A stretch of 64,000 nucleotides of DNA, taken from contig JAZARR010000238.1 in the NCBI GenBank assembly GCA_037389465.1, positions 31,784 to 95,783 on the forward strand, read 5' to 3'. Origin of the DNA: Baylisascaris procyonis. Taxonomy: Eukaryota > Nematoda > Chromadorea > Rhabditida > Ascarididae. Both the position numbers and the translations under genes were made by a program. Below are positions 24,258-36,700 of this stretch, one piece after another (the stretch's first letter is position 1; each line of letters opens with the position of its first letter). The notes under the pieces are model-generated. The model was not told where the DNA came from, did not search any database, and saw nothing but the letters and a program-made list of their open reading frames with translations.

Positions 24258-27057
24258 GCGAGTAGTTCACAAAACGATGATATTGCTGTGATTTCAACTT
24301 TTGTTTTGTGTCAACTAGATGCCTATATGTGGCGAGTAGTTAACAAGACTTGACGATATTGCGGTGAATTGAACGGTTGTTAGTGCCAATAAAGTACCTA
24401 TAGGTGGCGAGTAGTTCACAAAACATGATGATATTGCGGTGAACTCAGCGGTTCTTTGTGTGAACTAGACGCCTAAAGTGGCGAGTACTTCACAAAACAT
24501 GATGATATTGCGGTGAATTCAACTTTTGTTTTGTGTCAACTAGATGCCTATATGTGGCGAGTAGTTCACAAGACTTGATGATATTGCGGTGAATTGAACG
24601 GTTGTTTCTGTCAACTAGATGCCTATAAGTGGCGCGTAGTTATTTCATAAAGCACGATGATATTGCCTTGAATTGAACGGCTGTTCGTGTCAACTAGTGC
24701 CTATGTGGCGAGTAGTTCACAAAACGATGATATTGCGGTGATTTCAACTTTTGTTTTGTGTCAACTAGATGCCTATATGTGGCGAGTAGTTCACAAGACT
24801 TGACGATATTGCGGTGAATTGAACGGTTGTTAGTGCCAATAAAGTACCTATAGGTGGCGAGTAGTTCACAAAACATGATGATATTGCGGTGAACTCAGCG
24901 GTTCTTTGTGTGAACTAGACGCCTAAAGTGGCGAGTAGTTCACAAAACATGATGATATTGCGGTGAATTCAACTTTTGTTGTGTGTCAACTGGATGCCTA
25001 TAAGTGGCGAGTAGTTCACAAAGCATGATGATATTGCGGTGAATTCAACGGTTGTTTGTGTCAACTAGATGCCTATAAGTGGTGAGTAGTTCACAAAGCA
25101 TGATGATATTGCGGTGAATTCAACGGTTGTTTGTGTCAACTAGACGCCTAAAGTGGCGAGTAGTTATTTCATAAACACGATGATATTGCCTTGAATTGAA
25201 CGGCTGTTCGTGTCAACTAGTGCCTATGTGGCGAGTAGTTCACAAAACATGATGATATTGCGGTGATTTCAACTTTTGTTTTGTGTCAACTAGATGCCTA
25301 TATGTGGCGAGTAGTTCACAAGACTTGATGATATTGCGGTGAATTGAACGGTTGTTTGTGTCAACTAGATGCCTATAAGTGGCGCGTAGTTATTTCATAA
25401 AGCATGATGATATTGCGGTGAATTGAACGGTTGTTCGTGTCAACTAGTGCCTATGTGGCGAGTAGTTCACAAAACATGATGATATTGCGGTGAATTCAAC
25501 TTTTGTTGTGTGTCAACTGGATGCCTATAAGTGGCGAGTAGTTCACAAAGCATGATGATATTGCGGTGAATTCAACGGTTGTTTGTGTCAACTAGATGCC
25601 TATAAGTGGCGAGTAGTTCACAAAGCATGATGATATTGCGGTGAATTCAACGGTTGTTTGTGTCAACTAGACGCCTAACGTGGCGAGTAGTTATTTCATA
25701 AAGCACGATGATATTGCCTTGAATTGAACGGCTGTTCGTGTCAACTAGTGCCTATGTGGCGAGTAGTTCACAAAACATGATGATATTGCAGTGATTTCAA
25801 CTTTTGTTTTGTGTCAACTAGATGTCAACGGTTGTTTGTGTCAACTAGATGCCGATAAGTTCACAAAGCATGATGATATTGCGGTGAATTCAACGGTTGT
25901 TTGTGTCAACTAGACGCCTAACGTGGCGAGTAGTTATTTCAAAAGCATGATGATATTGCGGTGAATTGAACGGCTGTTCGTGTCAACTAGTGCCTATGTG
26001 GCGAGTAGTTCACAAAACATGATGATATTGCAGTGATTTCAACTTTTGTTTTGTGTCAACTAGATGCCTATAAGTGGCGAGTTGTTCCCAAAGCATGATG
26101 ATATTGCGGTGATTTCAACTTTTGTTTTGTGTCAGCTAGATGCCAATATGTGGCGAGTAGTTCACAAGACATGATGATATTGCGGTGAATTGAACTTGAA
26201 CGGTTGTTAGTGTCAATAAAATACCTATAGGTGGCGAGTAGTTCACAAAACATGATGATATTGCGGTGATCTCAGCGGTTCTTTGTGTGAACTAGACTCC
26301 TAAAGTGGCGAGTAGTTCACAAAACATGATGATATTGCGGTGAATTCAACTTTTGTTTTGTGTCAACTAGATGCCTATAAGTGGCGAGTAGTTCACAAAG
26401 CATGATGATATTGCGGTGAATTCAACGGTTGTTTGTGTCAACTAGACGCCTATAAGTGGCGAGTAGTTCGCAAAACATGATGATATTGCGGTGAATTCAA
26501 CGGTTGTTTGTGTCAACTAGACGCCTAAAGTGGCGAGTAGTTCACAAAACATGATGATATTGCGGTGAATTCAACTTTTGTTTTCTGTCAACTAGATGCC
26601 TATAAGTGGCGAGTTGTTCCCAAAGCATGATGATATTGCGGTGATTTCAACTTTTGTTTTGTGTCAACTAGATGCCTATATTTGGCGAGTAGTTCACAAG
26701 ACTTGATATTGCGGTGAATTGAACGGTTGTTTTGTGTCAACTAGATGCCTATAAGTGGCGAGTAGTTCACAAAGCATGATGATATTGCGGTGATTTCAAC
26801 GGTTGTTTGTGTCATCTGGATGTCTATAAGTGTCGAGTAGTTCGCAAAACATGATGATATTGCGGTGAATTCAACGGTTGTTTGTGTCAACTAGACGACT
26901 ATAACAGGCGAGTAGTTCACAAAACATGATGATATTGCGGTGAACTCAGCGGATCTTTGTGTGAACTAGACGCCTAAAGTGGCGAGTAGTTCACAAAACA
27001 TGATGATATTGCGGTGAATTCAACTTTTGTTTTCTGTCAATTAGATGCCTATAAGTG
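24258..27057 (+). repeat. Block B, copy 2 (with local duplication)
   Basis: It matches 15399-17954 in order. Both copies carry the ttgaacttgaac duplication (26190-26201 here, 9105 bp from the first). This copy is longer because of a local repeat of about 242 bp around 25.68-26.05 kb, with an abrupt joint at about 25823-25860. Confidence 0.85.
25678..26032 (+). repeat. Local ~242-bp duplication with aberrant joint inside block B copy 2
   Basis: The run gacgcctaacg, class D, ttgcagtgatttc occurs twice, with the acg at 25678 and 25921 and the gca at 25788 and 26030. Between them one monomer is broken: gatgtcaacggttg near 25823 skips from the tail of one copy into the middle of another, and gataagttcac near 25856 lacks the ggcgagta start of the next. 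This looks like an unequal exchange or repair joint between misaligned monomers. Confidence 0.78.
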
Positions 27058-27507
27058 GCGAGTAGTTCACAAGACTATGATGATATTGCGGTGAATTGAA
27101 CGGTTGTTTGTGTCAACTAGATGCCTATAAGTGGCGCGTAGTTATTTCATAAAGCATGATGATATTGCGGTGAATTGAACGGCTGTTCGTGTCAACTAGT
27201 GCCTATGTGGCGAGTAGTTCACAAAACATGATGATATTGCGGTGATTTCAACTTTTGTTTTGTGTCAACTAGATGCCTATATGTGGCGAGTAGTTCACAA
27301 GACTTGACGATATTGCGGTGAATTGAACGGTTGTTAGTGTCAATAAAGTACCTATAGGTGGCGAGTAGTTCACAAAACATGATGATATTGCTGTGATCTC
27401 AGCGGTTCTTTGTGTGAACTAGACGGTTAAAGTGGCGAGTACTTCACAAAACATGATGATATTGCGGTGAACTCAGCGGTTCTTTGTGTCAACTAGACGC
27501 CAAAGTG
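27058..27507 (+). repeat. Linking monomers resembling the start of block A (6 copies)
   Basis: The order aagactatg, class D with gcgcgtag, class T, class G, ctgtgatctcagcgg with gacggttaaag, then gtacttcac resembles the monomer before block A plus its monomers 1-5. The last monomer ends gacgccaaag, the tail that closes each 21-monomer unit to the right. Confidence 0.72.
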
Positions 27508-29061
27508 GCGAGTAGTTCACAAAACATGATGATATTGCGGTGAATTCAACGGTTGTTTTGTGTCATCTGGATGTCTATAAGTGTCGAGTAGTTCACAAAA
27601 CATGATGATATTGTGGTGAATTCAACATTTGTTTGTGTCAACTAGACGCCTATAACAGGCGAGTAGTTCACAAAACATGATGATATTGCGGTGAACTCAG
27701 CGGATCTTTGTGTGAACTAGACGCCTAAAGTTGCGAGTAGTTCACAAAACATGATGATATTGCGGTGAATTCGACGATTGTTTCTGTCAACTAGATGCCT
27801 ATATGTGGCGAGTAGTTCACAAAGCATGATGATATTGCGGTGAATTCAACGGTTGTTTGTGTCAATAAAATGCCTATACTTGGCGAGTAGTTCACAAAAC
27901 GATGATATTGCGGTGAACTCAGCGGTTCTTTGTGTGAACTAGACGCCTAAAGTGGCGAGTAGTTCACAAAACATGATGATATTGCGGTGAATTCAACTTT
28001 TGTTGTGTGTCAACTGGATGCCTATAAGTGGCGAGTAGTTCACAAACCTTGATGATATCGTGGTGAATTCAACGGTTGTTTGTGTCAACTAGACGACTAT
28101 AACACGCGAGCAGTTCACAAAACATGATGACATTGCGGTGCACTCAGCGGTTCTTTGTGTGATCTAGACGCCTCAAGTGGCGAGTAGTTCACAAAACATG
28201 ATGATATTGCGGTGAATTCGACGATTGTTTCTGTCAACTAGATGCCTATATGTGGCGAGTAGTTCACAAAGCATGATGATATTGCGGTGAATTCAACGGT
28301 TGTTAGTGCCAATAAAATACCTATAGGTGGCGAGTAGTTCACAAAACATGATGATATTGCGGTGATTCAGCGGTTCTTTGTGTGAACTAGACGCCTAAAG
28401 TGGCGAGTAGTTCACAAAACATGATGATATTGCGGTGAACTCAGCGGTTCTTTGTGTGAACTAGACGCCTAAAGTGGCGAGTAGTTCACAAAACATGATG
28501 ATATTGCGGTGAATTCAACGGTTGTTTTGTGTCATCTGGATGCCTATAAGTGGCGAGTAGTTCACAAAACATGATGATATTGCGGTGAATTCAACGGTTG
28601 TTTTGTGTCATCTAGATGCCTATAAGTGGCGAGTAGTTCACAAGACATGATGATATTGCGGTGAATTCGACCATTGTTTGTGTCAGTAAGATATAGGTGG
28701 CGAGTAGTTCACAAAACATGATGATATTGCGGTGAATTCAACGGTTGTTTGTGTCAATAGAATAGCTATAGGTGGCGAGTAGTTCACAAAACATGATGAT
28801 ATTGCGGTGATTTCAACTTTTGTTTTGTGTCAACTAGATGCCTATATGTGGCGAGTAGTTCACAAGACTTGATGATATTGCGGTGAATTCAACGGTTGTT
28901 AGTACCTATAGGTGGCGAGTGGTTCACAAAACATGATGATATTGCGGTGATCTCAGCGGTTCTTTGTGTGAACTAGACGCCTAAAGTATCGAGTAGTTCA
29001 CAAAACATGATGATATTGCGGTGAACTCAGCGGTTCTTTGTGTGAACTAGACGCCAAAGTG
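27508..29061 (+). repeat. 21-monomer higher-order repeat, copy 1
   Basis: The anchor is the shortened tail tagacgccaaagtgg (27494, 29048, 31305, 32866). The order includes class S at positions 4 and 10, tatacttgg at 5, aaaacgatg at 6, gactataacac with gcgagcag at 8-9, and a 64-bp short monomer at 19 (28851-28914). The length is 1554 bp. Confidence 0.82.
28851..28914 (+). repeat. Short 64-bp monomer (11-bp slippage deletion)
   Basis: This is a class G monomer in which ttagtgccaataaagtacc has become ttagtacc. The lost 11 bases lie between two AGT triplets, the pattern expected of replication slippage or end-joining at a short direct repeat. A sister copy is at 32668-32731. Confidence 0.85.
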
Positions 29062-31318
29062 GCGAGTAGTAGTTCACAAAACATGATGATATTGCGGTGA
29101 ATTCAACGGTTGTTTTGTGTCATCTGGATGCCTATAAGTGGCGAGTAGTTCACAAAACATGATGATATTGCGGTGAATTCAACTTTTGTTTGTGTCAACT
29201 AGACGACTATAACAGGCGAGCAGTTCACAAAACATGATGATATTGCGGTGAACTCAGCGGATCTTTGTGTGAACTAGACGCCTAAAGTGGCGAGTAGTTC
29301 ACAAAACATGATGATAGTGCGGTGAATTCGACGATTGTTTCTGTCAACTAGATGCCTATATGTGGCGAGTAGTTCACAAAGCATGATGATATTGCGGTGA
29401 ATTCAACGGTTGTTTGTGTCAATAGATGCCTATACTTGGCGAGTAGTTCACAAAACGATGATATTGCGGTGAACTCAGCGGTTCTTTGTGTCAACTAGAC
29501 GCCTAAAGTGGCGAGTAGTTCACAAAACATGATGATATTGCGGTGAATTCAACTTTTGTTTGTGTCAACTAGATGCCTATAAGTGGCGAGTAGTTCACAA
29601 ACCATGATGATATTGCGGTGAATTCAACGGTTGTTTGTGTCAACTAGATGCCTATAAGTGGCGAGTAGTTCACAAAGCATGATGATATTGCGGTGAATTC
29701 AACGGTTGTTTGTGTGAACTAGACGCCTAAAGTGGCGAGTAGATAGTTCACAAAACATGATGATATTGCGGTGAATTCAACTTTTGTTTTGTGTCAACTA
29801 GATGCCTATAAGTGGCGAGTTGTTCCCAAAGCCTGATGATATTGCGGTGATTTCAACTTTTGTTTTGTGTCAACTAGATGCCTATATTTGGCGACTAGTT
29901 CACAAGACATGATGATATTGCGGTGAATTGAACGGTTGTTTTGTGTCAACTAGATGCCTATAAGTGGCGAGTTGTTCACAAAGCATGATGATATTGCGGT
30001 GATTTCAACGGTTGTTTGTGTCATCTGGATGTCTATAAGTGTCGAGTAGTTCGCAAAACATGATGATATTGCGGTGAATTCAACGGTTGTTTGTGTCAAC
30101 TAGACGACTATAAGTGGCGAGTAGTTCACAAAACATGATGATATTGCGGTGAACTCAGCGGATCTTTGTGTGAACTAGACGCCTAAAGTAGCGAGCAGTT
30201 CACAAAACATGATGATATTGCGGTGAATTCAACTTTTGTTTTCTGTCAATTAGATGCCTATAAGTGGCGAGTAGTTCACAAAACATGATGATATTGCGGT
30301 GAATTCAACTTTTGTTTTCTGTCAATTAGATGCCTATAAGTGGCGAGTAGTTCCCAAAGCATGATGATATTGCGGTGAATTCAACTTTTGTTTTGTGTCA
30401 ACTAGATGCCTATATTTGGCGAGTAGTTCACAAGACTTGATGATATTGCGGTGAATTGAACGGTTGTTTTGTGTCAACTAGATGCCTATAAGTGGCGAGT
30501 AGTTCACAAAGCATGATGATATTGCGGTGAATTCAACGGTTGTTTGTGTCATCTAGATGCCTATAAGTGGCGAGTAGTTCACAAAACATGATGATATTGC
30601 GGTGAATTCAACGGTTGTTTGTGTCAACTAGACGACTATAACAGGCGAGTAGTTCACAAAACATGATGATATTGCGGTGAACTCAGCGGATCTTTGTGTG
30701 AACTAGACGCCTAAAGTGGCGAGTAGTTCACAAAACATGATGATATTGCGGTGAATTCAACTTTTGTTTTCTGTCAACTAGATGCCTATAAGTGGCGAGT
30801 AGTTCACAAAGCATGATGATATTGCGGTGATTTCAACTTTTGTTTTGTGTCAACTAGATGCCTATATTTGGCGAGTAGTTCACAAGACTTGACGATATTG
30901 CGGTGAATTGAACGGTTGTTTGTGTCAACTAGATGCCGATAAGTGGCGCGTAGTTATTTCATAAAGCACGATGATATTGCCTTGAATTGAACGGCTGTTC
31001 GTGTCAACTAGTGCCTATGTGGCGAGTAGTTCACAAAACATGATGATATTGCGGTGATTTCAACTTTTGTTTTGTGTCAACTAGATGCCTATATGTGGCG
31101 AGTAGTTCACAAGACTTGACGATATTGCGGTGAATTGAACGGTTGTTAGTGCCAATAAAATACCTATAGGTGGCGAGTAGTTCACAAACATGATGATATT
31201 GCTGTGATCTCAGCGGTTCTTTGTGTGAACTAGACGGTTAAAGTATCGAGTACTTCACAAAACATGATGATATTGCGGTGAACTCAGCGGTTCTTTGTGT
31301 GAACTAGACGCCAAAGTG
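29062..31318 (+). repeat. 21-monomer higher-order repeat, copy 2, with inserted block
   Basis: The first third follows copy 1 and carries the marker gatagtgcgg near 29313. About 29.75-30.9 kb is replaced by monomers in the order of block B (gttcccaaagcctg, gaacggttgttttg, catctggatgtc with gttcgc, gcggatct, ttttctgtcaattag). The end returns to class D, class T, class G and ctgtgatctcagcgg. The length is 2257 bp, about nine monomers more than the neighbouring copies. Confidence 0.78.
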
Positions 31319-32879
31319 GCGAGTAGTTTCACAAAACATGATGATATTGCGGTGAATTCAACGGTTGTTTTGTGTCATCTGGATGCCTATAAGTGTCGAG
31401 TAGTTCACAAAACATGATGATATTGTGGTGAATTCAACGTTTGTTTGTGTCAACTAGACGACTATAACAGGCGAGTAGTTCACAAAACATGATGATATTG
31501 CGGTGAACTCAGCGGATCTTTGTGTGAACTAGACGCCTAAAGTGGCGAGTAGTTCACAAAACATGATGATAGTGCGGTGAATTCGACGATTGTTTCTGTC
31601 AACTAGATGCCTATATGTGGCGAGTAGTTCACAAAGCATGATGATATTGCGGTGAATTCAACGGTTGTTTGTGTCAACTAGACGCCTATACTTGGCGAGT
31701 AGTTCACAAAACGATGATATTGCGGTGAACTCAGCGGTTCTTTGTGTGAACTAGACGCCTAAAGTGGCGAGTAGTTCACAAAACATGATGATATTGCGGT
31801 GAATTCAACTTTTGTTATGTGTCAACTAGATGCCTATAAGTGGCGAGTAGTTCACAAACCATGATGATATTGCGGTGAATTCAACGGTTGTTTGTGTCAA
31901 CTAGACGCCTATAAGTGGCGAGTAGTTCACAAAACATGATTATATTGCGGTGAACTCAGCGGTTCTTTGTGTGATCTAGACGCCTCAAGTGGCGAGTAGT
32001 TCACAAAACATGATGATATTGCGGTGAATTCGACGATTGTTTCTGTCAACTAGATGCCTATATGTGGCGAGTAGTTCACAAAGCATGATGATATTGCGGT
32101 GAATTCAACGGTTGTTAGTGCCAATAAAATACCTATAGGTGGCGAGTAGTTCACAAAACATGATGATATTGCGGTGATCTCAGCGGTTCTTTGTGTCAAC
32201 TAGACGCCTAAAGTGGCGAGTAGTTCACAAAACATGATGATATTGCGGTGCACTCAGCGGTTCTTTGTGTGATCTAGACGCCTCAAGTGGCGAGTGGTTC
32301 ACAAAACATGATGATCTTGCGGTGAATTCAACGGTTGTTTTGTGTCATCTGGATGTCTATAAGTGGCGAGTAGTTCACAAAACTTGATGATATTGCGGTG
32401 AATTCTACGGTTGTTTTCTGTCATCTCGATGTCTATAAGTGTCGAGTGGTTCGCAAGACTTGATGATATTGCGGTGAATTCGACCATTGTTTCTGTCAGT
32501 AAGATGCCTATAGGTCGCGAGTAGTTCAGAAAACATGATGATATTGCGGTGAATTGAACGGTTGTTAGTGCCAATAAAATAGCTATAGGTGGCGAGTACT
32601 TCACAAAACATGATGATATTGCGGTGATTTCAACTTTTGTTTTGTGTCAACTAGATGCCTATATGTGGCGAGTAGTGAACAAGACTTGACGATATTGCGG
32701 TGAATTGAACGGTTGTTAGTACCTATAGGTGGCGAGTGGTTCACAAAAACATGATGATGTTGCTGTGATCTCAGCGGTTCTTTGTGTGAACTAGACGGTT
32801 AAAGTGGCGAGTAGTTCACAAAACATGATGATATTGCGGTGAACTCAGCGGTTCTTTGTGTGAACTAGACGCCAAAGTG
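31319..32879 (+). repeat. 21-monomer higher-order repeat, copy 3
   Basis: I read twenty-one monomers in 1561 bp. It shares gatagtgcgg and aaaccatg with copy 2 rather than copy 1, and the 64-bp short monomer (32668-32731) with copy 1. Monomers 14-17 include gaattctacgg and gttcagaaaac types related to the end of block A. Confidence 0.82.
32668..32731 (+). repeat. Short 64-bp monomer, second copy of the same deletion
   Basis: It has the same 11-base loss as 28851-28914 and the same position (19) within the 21-monomer unit. The start differs (gtagtgaacaagac here). Sharing the deletion and position shows that it spread with the higher-order repeat. Confidence 0.85.
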
Positions 32880-33778
32880 GCGAGTAGTAGTTCACAAAAC
32901 ATGATGATATTGCGGTGAATTCAACGGTTGTTTTGTGTCATCTGGATGCCTATAAGTGTCGAGTAGTTCACAAAACATGATGATATTGCGGTGAATTCAA
33001 CGGTTAGTTTGTGTCAACTAGACGCCTATAAGTGGCGAGTAGTTCACAAAACATGATGATATTGCGGTGAACTCAGCGGTTCTTTGTGTGAACTAGACGC
33101 CTAAAGTGGCGAGTAGTTCACAAAACATGATGATATTGCGGTGAATTCGACGATTGTTTCTGTCAACTAGATGCCTATATGTGGCGAGTAGTTCACAAAA
33201 CATGATGATATTGCGGTGAATTCAACGGTTGTTTGTGTCAATAGATGCCTATACTTGGCGAGTAGTTCACAAAACGATGATATTGCGGTGAACTCAGCGG
33301 TTCTTTGTGTGAACTAGACGCCTAAAGTGGCGAGTAGTTCACAAAACATGATGATATTGCGGTGAATTCAACTTTTGTTGTGTGTCAACTGGATGCCTAT
33401 AAGTGGCGAGTAGTTCACAAACCTTGATGATATTGCGGTGAATTCAACGGTTGTTTGTGTCAACTAGACGACTATAACACGCGAGCAGTTCACAAAACAT
33501 GATGACATTGCGGTGCACTCAGCGGTTCTTTGTGTGATCTAGACGCCTCAAGTGGCGAGTAGTTCACAAAACATGATGATATTGCGGTGAATTCGACGAT
33601 TGTTTCTGTCAACTAGATGCCTATATGTGGCGAGTAGTTCACAAAGCATGATGATATTGCGGTGAATTCAACGGTTGTTTGTGTCAATAGAATACCTATA
33701 GGTGGCGAGTAGTTCACAAAACATGATGATATTGCGGTGATCTCAGCGGTTCTTTGTGTGAACTAGACGCCTAAAGTG
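32880..33778 (+). repeat. 21-monomer higher-order repeat, copy 4, first 12 monomers
   Basis: Twelve monomers follow the same order as copies 1-3 and then the order changes. At positions 8-9 it has aaaccttg, gactataacacgcgagc and gacattgcggtgcactc. These are shared with copy 1 (5376 bp away) and absent from copies 2 and 3. Confidence 0.8.
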
Positions 33779-36700
33779 GCGAGTACTTCACAAAACATGA
33801 TGATATTGCGGTGAATTCAACTTTTGTTTTGTGTCAACTAGATGCCTATAAGTGGCGAGTAGTTCACAAAACATGATGATATTGCGGTGAATTCGACGAT
33901 TGTTTCTGTCAACTAGATGCCTATATGTGGCGAGTAGTTCACAAAGCATGATGATATTGCGGTGAATTCAAGGTTGTTTCTGTCAACTAGACGCCTAAGT
34001 GGCGAGTAGATAGTTCACAAAACATGATGATATTGCGGTGAATTCAACGGTTGTTTTGTGTCATCTAGATGCCTATAAGTGGCGAGTAGTTCACAAGACA
34101 TGATGATATTGCGGTGAATTCAACGGTTGTTTGTGTCAACTAGACGCCTATAACAGGCGAGTAGTTCACAAGACATGATGATATTGCGGTGAACTCAGCG
34201 GATCTTTGTGTGAACTAGACGCCTAAAGTGGCGAGTAGTTCACAAAACATGATGATATTGCGGTGAATTCAACTTTTGTTTTGTGTCAACTAGTGGCCTA
34301 TAAGTGGCGAGTAGTTCACAAAGCATGATGATATTGCGGTGAATTCAACGGTTGTTTTGTGTCATCTGGATGTCTATAAGTGTCGAGTAGTTCGCAAGAC
34401 ATGATGATATTGCGGTGAATTCAACGGTTGTTTTGTGTCAACTAGATGCCTATATTTGGCGAGTAGTTCAAAAACATGATGATATTGCGGTGAACTCAGC
34501 GGTTCTTTGTGTCAACTAGACGCCTAAAGTGGCGAGTAGTTCACAAGACTTGATGATATTGCGGTGAATTGAACGGTTGTTAGTGTCAATAAAGTACCTA
34601 TAGGTGGCGAGTAGTTCACAAAACATGATGATATTGCGGTGATCTCAGCGGTTCTTTGTGTGAACTAGACGCCTAAAGTGGCGAGTAGTTCACAAAACAT
34701 GATGATATTGCGGTGAACTCAGCGGTTCTTTGTGTGAACTAGACGCCTAAAGTGGCGAGTAGTTCACAAAACATGATGATATTGCGGTGAATTCAACTTT
34801 TGTTGTGTGTCAACTAGATGCCTATAAGTGGCGAGTAGTTCACAAAACTTGATGATATTGCGGTGAATTCAACGGTTGTTTGTGTCAACTAGACGCCTAT
34901 AAGTGGCGAGTAGTTCACAAAACATGATGATATTGCGGTGAACTCAGCGGTTCTTTGTGTGATCTAGACGCCTCAAGTGGCGAGTAGTTCACAAAACATG
35001 ATGATATTGCGGTGAATTCAACGATTGTTTCTGTCAACTAGATGCCTATATGTGGCGAGTAGTTCACAAAGCATGATGATATTGCGGTGAATTCAACGGT
35101 TGTTAGTGTGTCAAAATACCTATAGGTGGCGAGTAGTTCACAAAACATGATGATATTGCGGTGATTCAGCGGTTCTTTGTGTCAACTAGACGTTAAAGTA
35201 TCGAGTAGTTCACAAAACATGATGATATTGCGGTGAACTCAACGGTTCTTTGTGTCAACTAGACGCCTCAAGTGGCGAGTAGTTCACAAAACATGATGAT
35301 ATTGCGGTGAATTCAACGGTTGTTTTGTGTCATCTGGATGCCTATAAGTGGCGAGTAGTTCACAAGACATGATGATATTGCGGTGAATTCAACGGTTGTT
35401 TCTGTCAATAGATGCCTATAGGTGGCGAGTAGTTCACAAAACATGATGATATTGCGGTGAATTCAACGGTTGTTTGTGTCAATAGAATGCTATAGGTGGC
35501 GAGTAGTTCACAAAACATGATGATATTGGGTGATTCAGCGGTTCTTTGTGTGAACTAGACGCCTAAAGTGGCGAGTAGTTCACAAAACATGATGATATTG
35601 CGGTGAACTCAGCGGTTCTTTGTGTGAACTAGACTATTAAAGTGGCGAGTAGTTCACAAAACATGATGATATTGCGGTGAATTCGACGGTTGTTTCTGTC
35701 AACTAGATGCCTATATGTGGCGAGTAGTTCACAAAGCATGATGATATTGCGGTGAATTCAACGGTTGTTTGTGTCAACTAGACGCCTAAAGTGGCGAGTA
35801 GTAGTTCACAAAACATGATGATATTGCGGTGAATTCAACGGTTGTTTTGTGTCAATAGATGTATAAGTGGCGAGTAGTTCACAAAACATGATGATATTGC
35901 GGTGAATTCAACGGTTGTTTGTGTCAACTAGATGCCTATAAGTGGCGAGTAGTTCACAAAACATGATGATATTGCGGTGAACTCAGCGGTTCTTTGTGTG
36001 AACTAGACGCCTAAAGTGGCGAGTAGTTCACAAAACATGATGATATTGCGGTGAATTCAACTTTTGTTTTGTGTCAACTAGATGCCTATAAGTGGCGAGT
36101 AGTTCACAAAGCATGATGATATTGCGGTGAATTCTACGGTTGTTTTGTGTCAACTAGATGCCTATAAATGGCGAGTAGTTCACAAGACATGATGATATTG
36201 CGGTGAATTCAACGGTTGTTTTGTGTCAACTAGATGCCTATAAGTGGCGAGTAGTTCAAAAACATGATTATATTTCGGTGAACTGAGCGGTTCTTTGTGT
36301 CAACTAGACGCCTAAAGTGGCGAGTACTTCACAAAACATGATGATATTGCTGTGAATTCAAAGGTTGTTCGTGTCAACTAGATGCCTATAAGCGGCGAGT
36401 GGTTCGCAAAGCATGATGATATTGCGGTGAATTCAACGGTTGTTTGTGTCACCTGGACGCCAATAGGTAGCCCGTAGTTCACAAAACATGATGATATTGC
36501 GGTGAATTCAACTTTTGTTTTGTGTCAACTAGATGCCTATATTTGGCGAGTAGTTCAAAAACATGATTATATTGCGGTGAACTGAGCGGTTCTTTGTGTG
36601 ATCTAGACGCCTCAAGTGGCGAGTAGTTCACAAAACATGATGATATTGCGGTGAATTCGACGATTGTTTCTGTCAACTAGATGCCTATATGTGGCGAGTA

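Larger units (their letters stand above)
17955..27057 (+). repeat. Composite macro-repeat, copy 2 (9103 bp, expanded)
   Basis: This has the same order as 11415-17954: partial block A (17955-19380, 1426 against 1430 bp), H modules, then block B. It is 2563 bp longer. Two extra H modules account for 2323 bp and block B is longer by 244 bp, leaving a net difference of four bases in the partial A. This accounts for the size difference almost exactly. Confidence 0.84.

Noticed and set aside
25815..25865. Possible foreign insertion in a broken monomer
   Set aside because: Both sides of the joint and the sequence between are ordinary monomer parts out of register, so it is a recombination joint, not an insertion.
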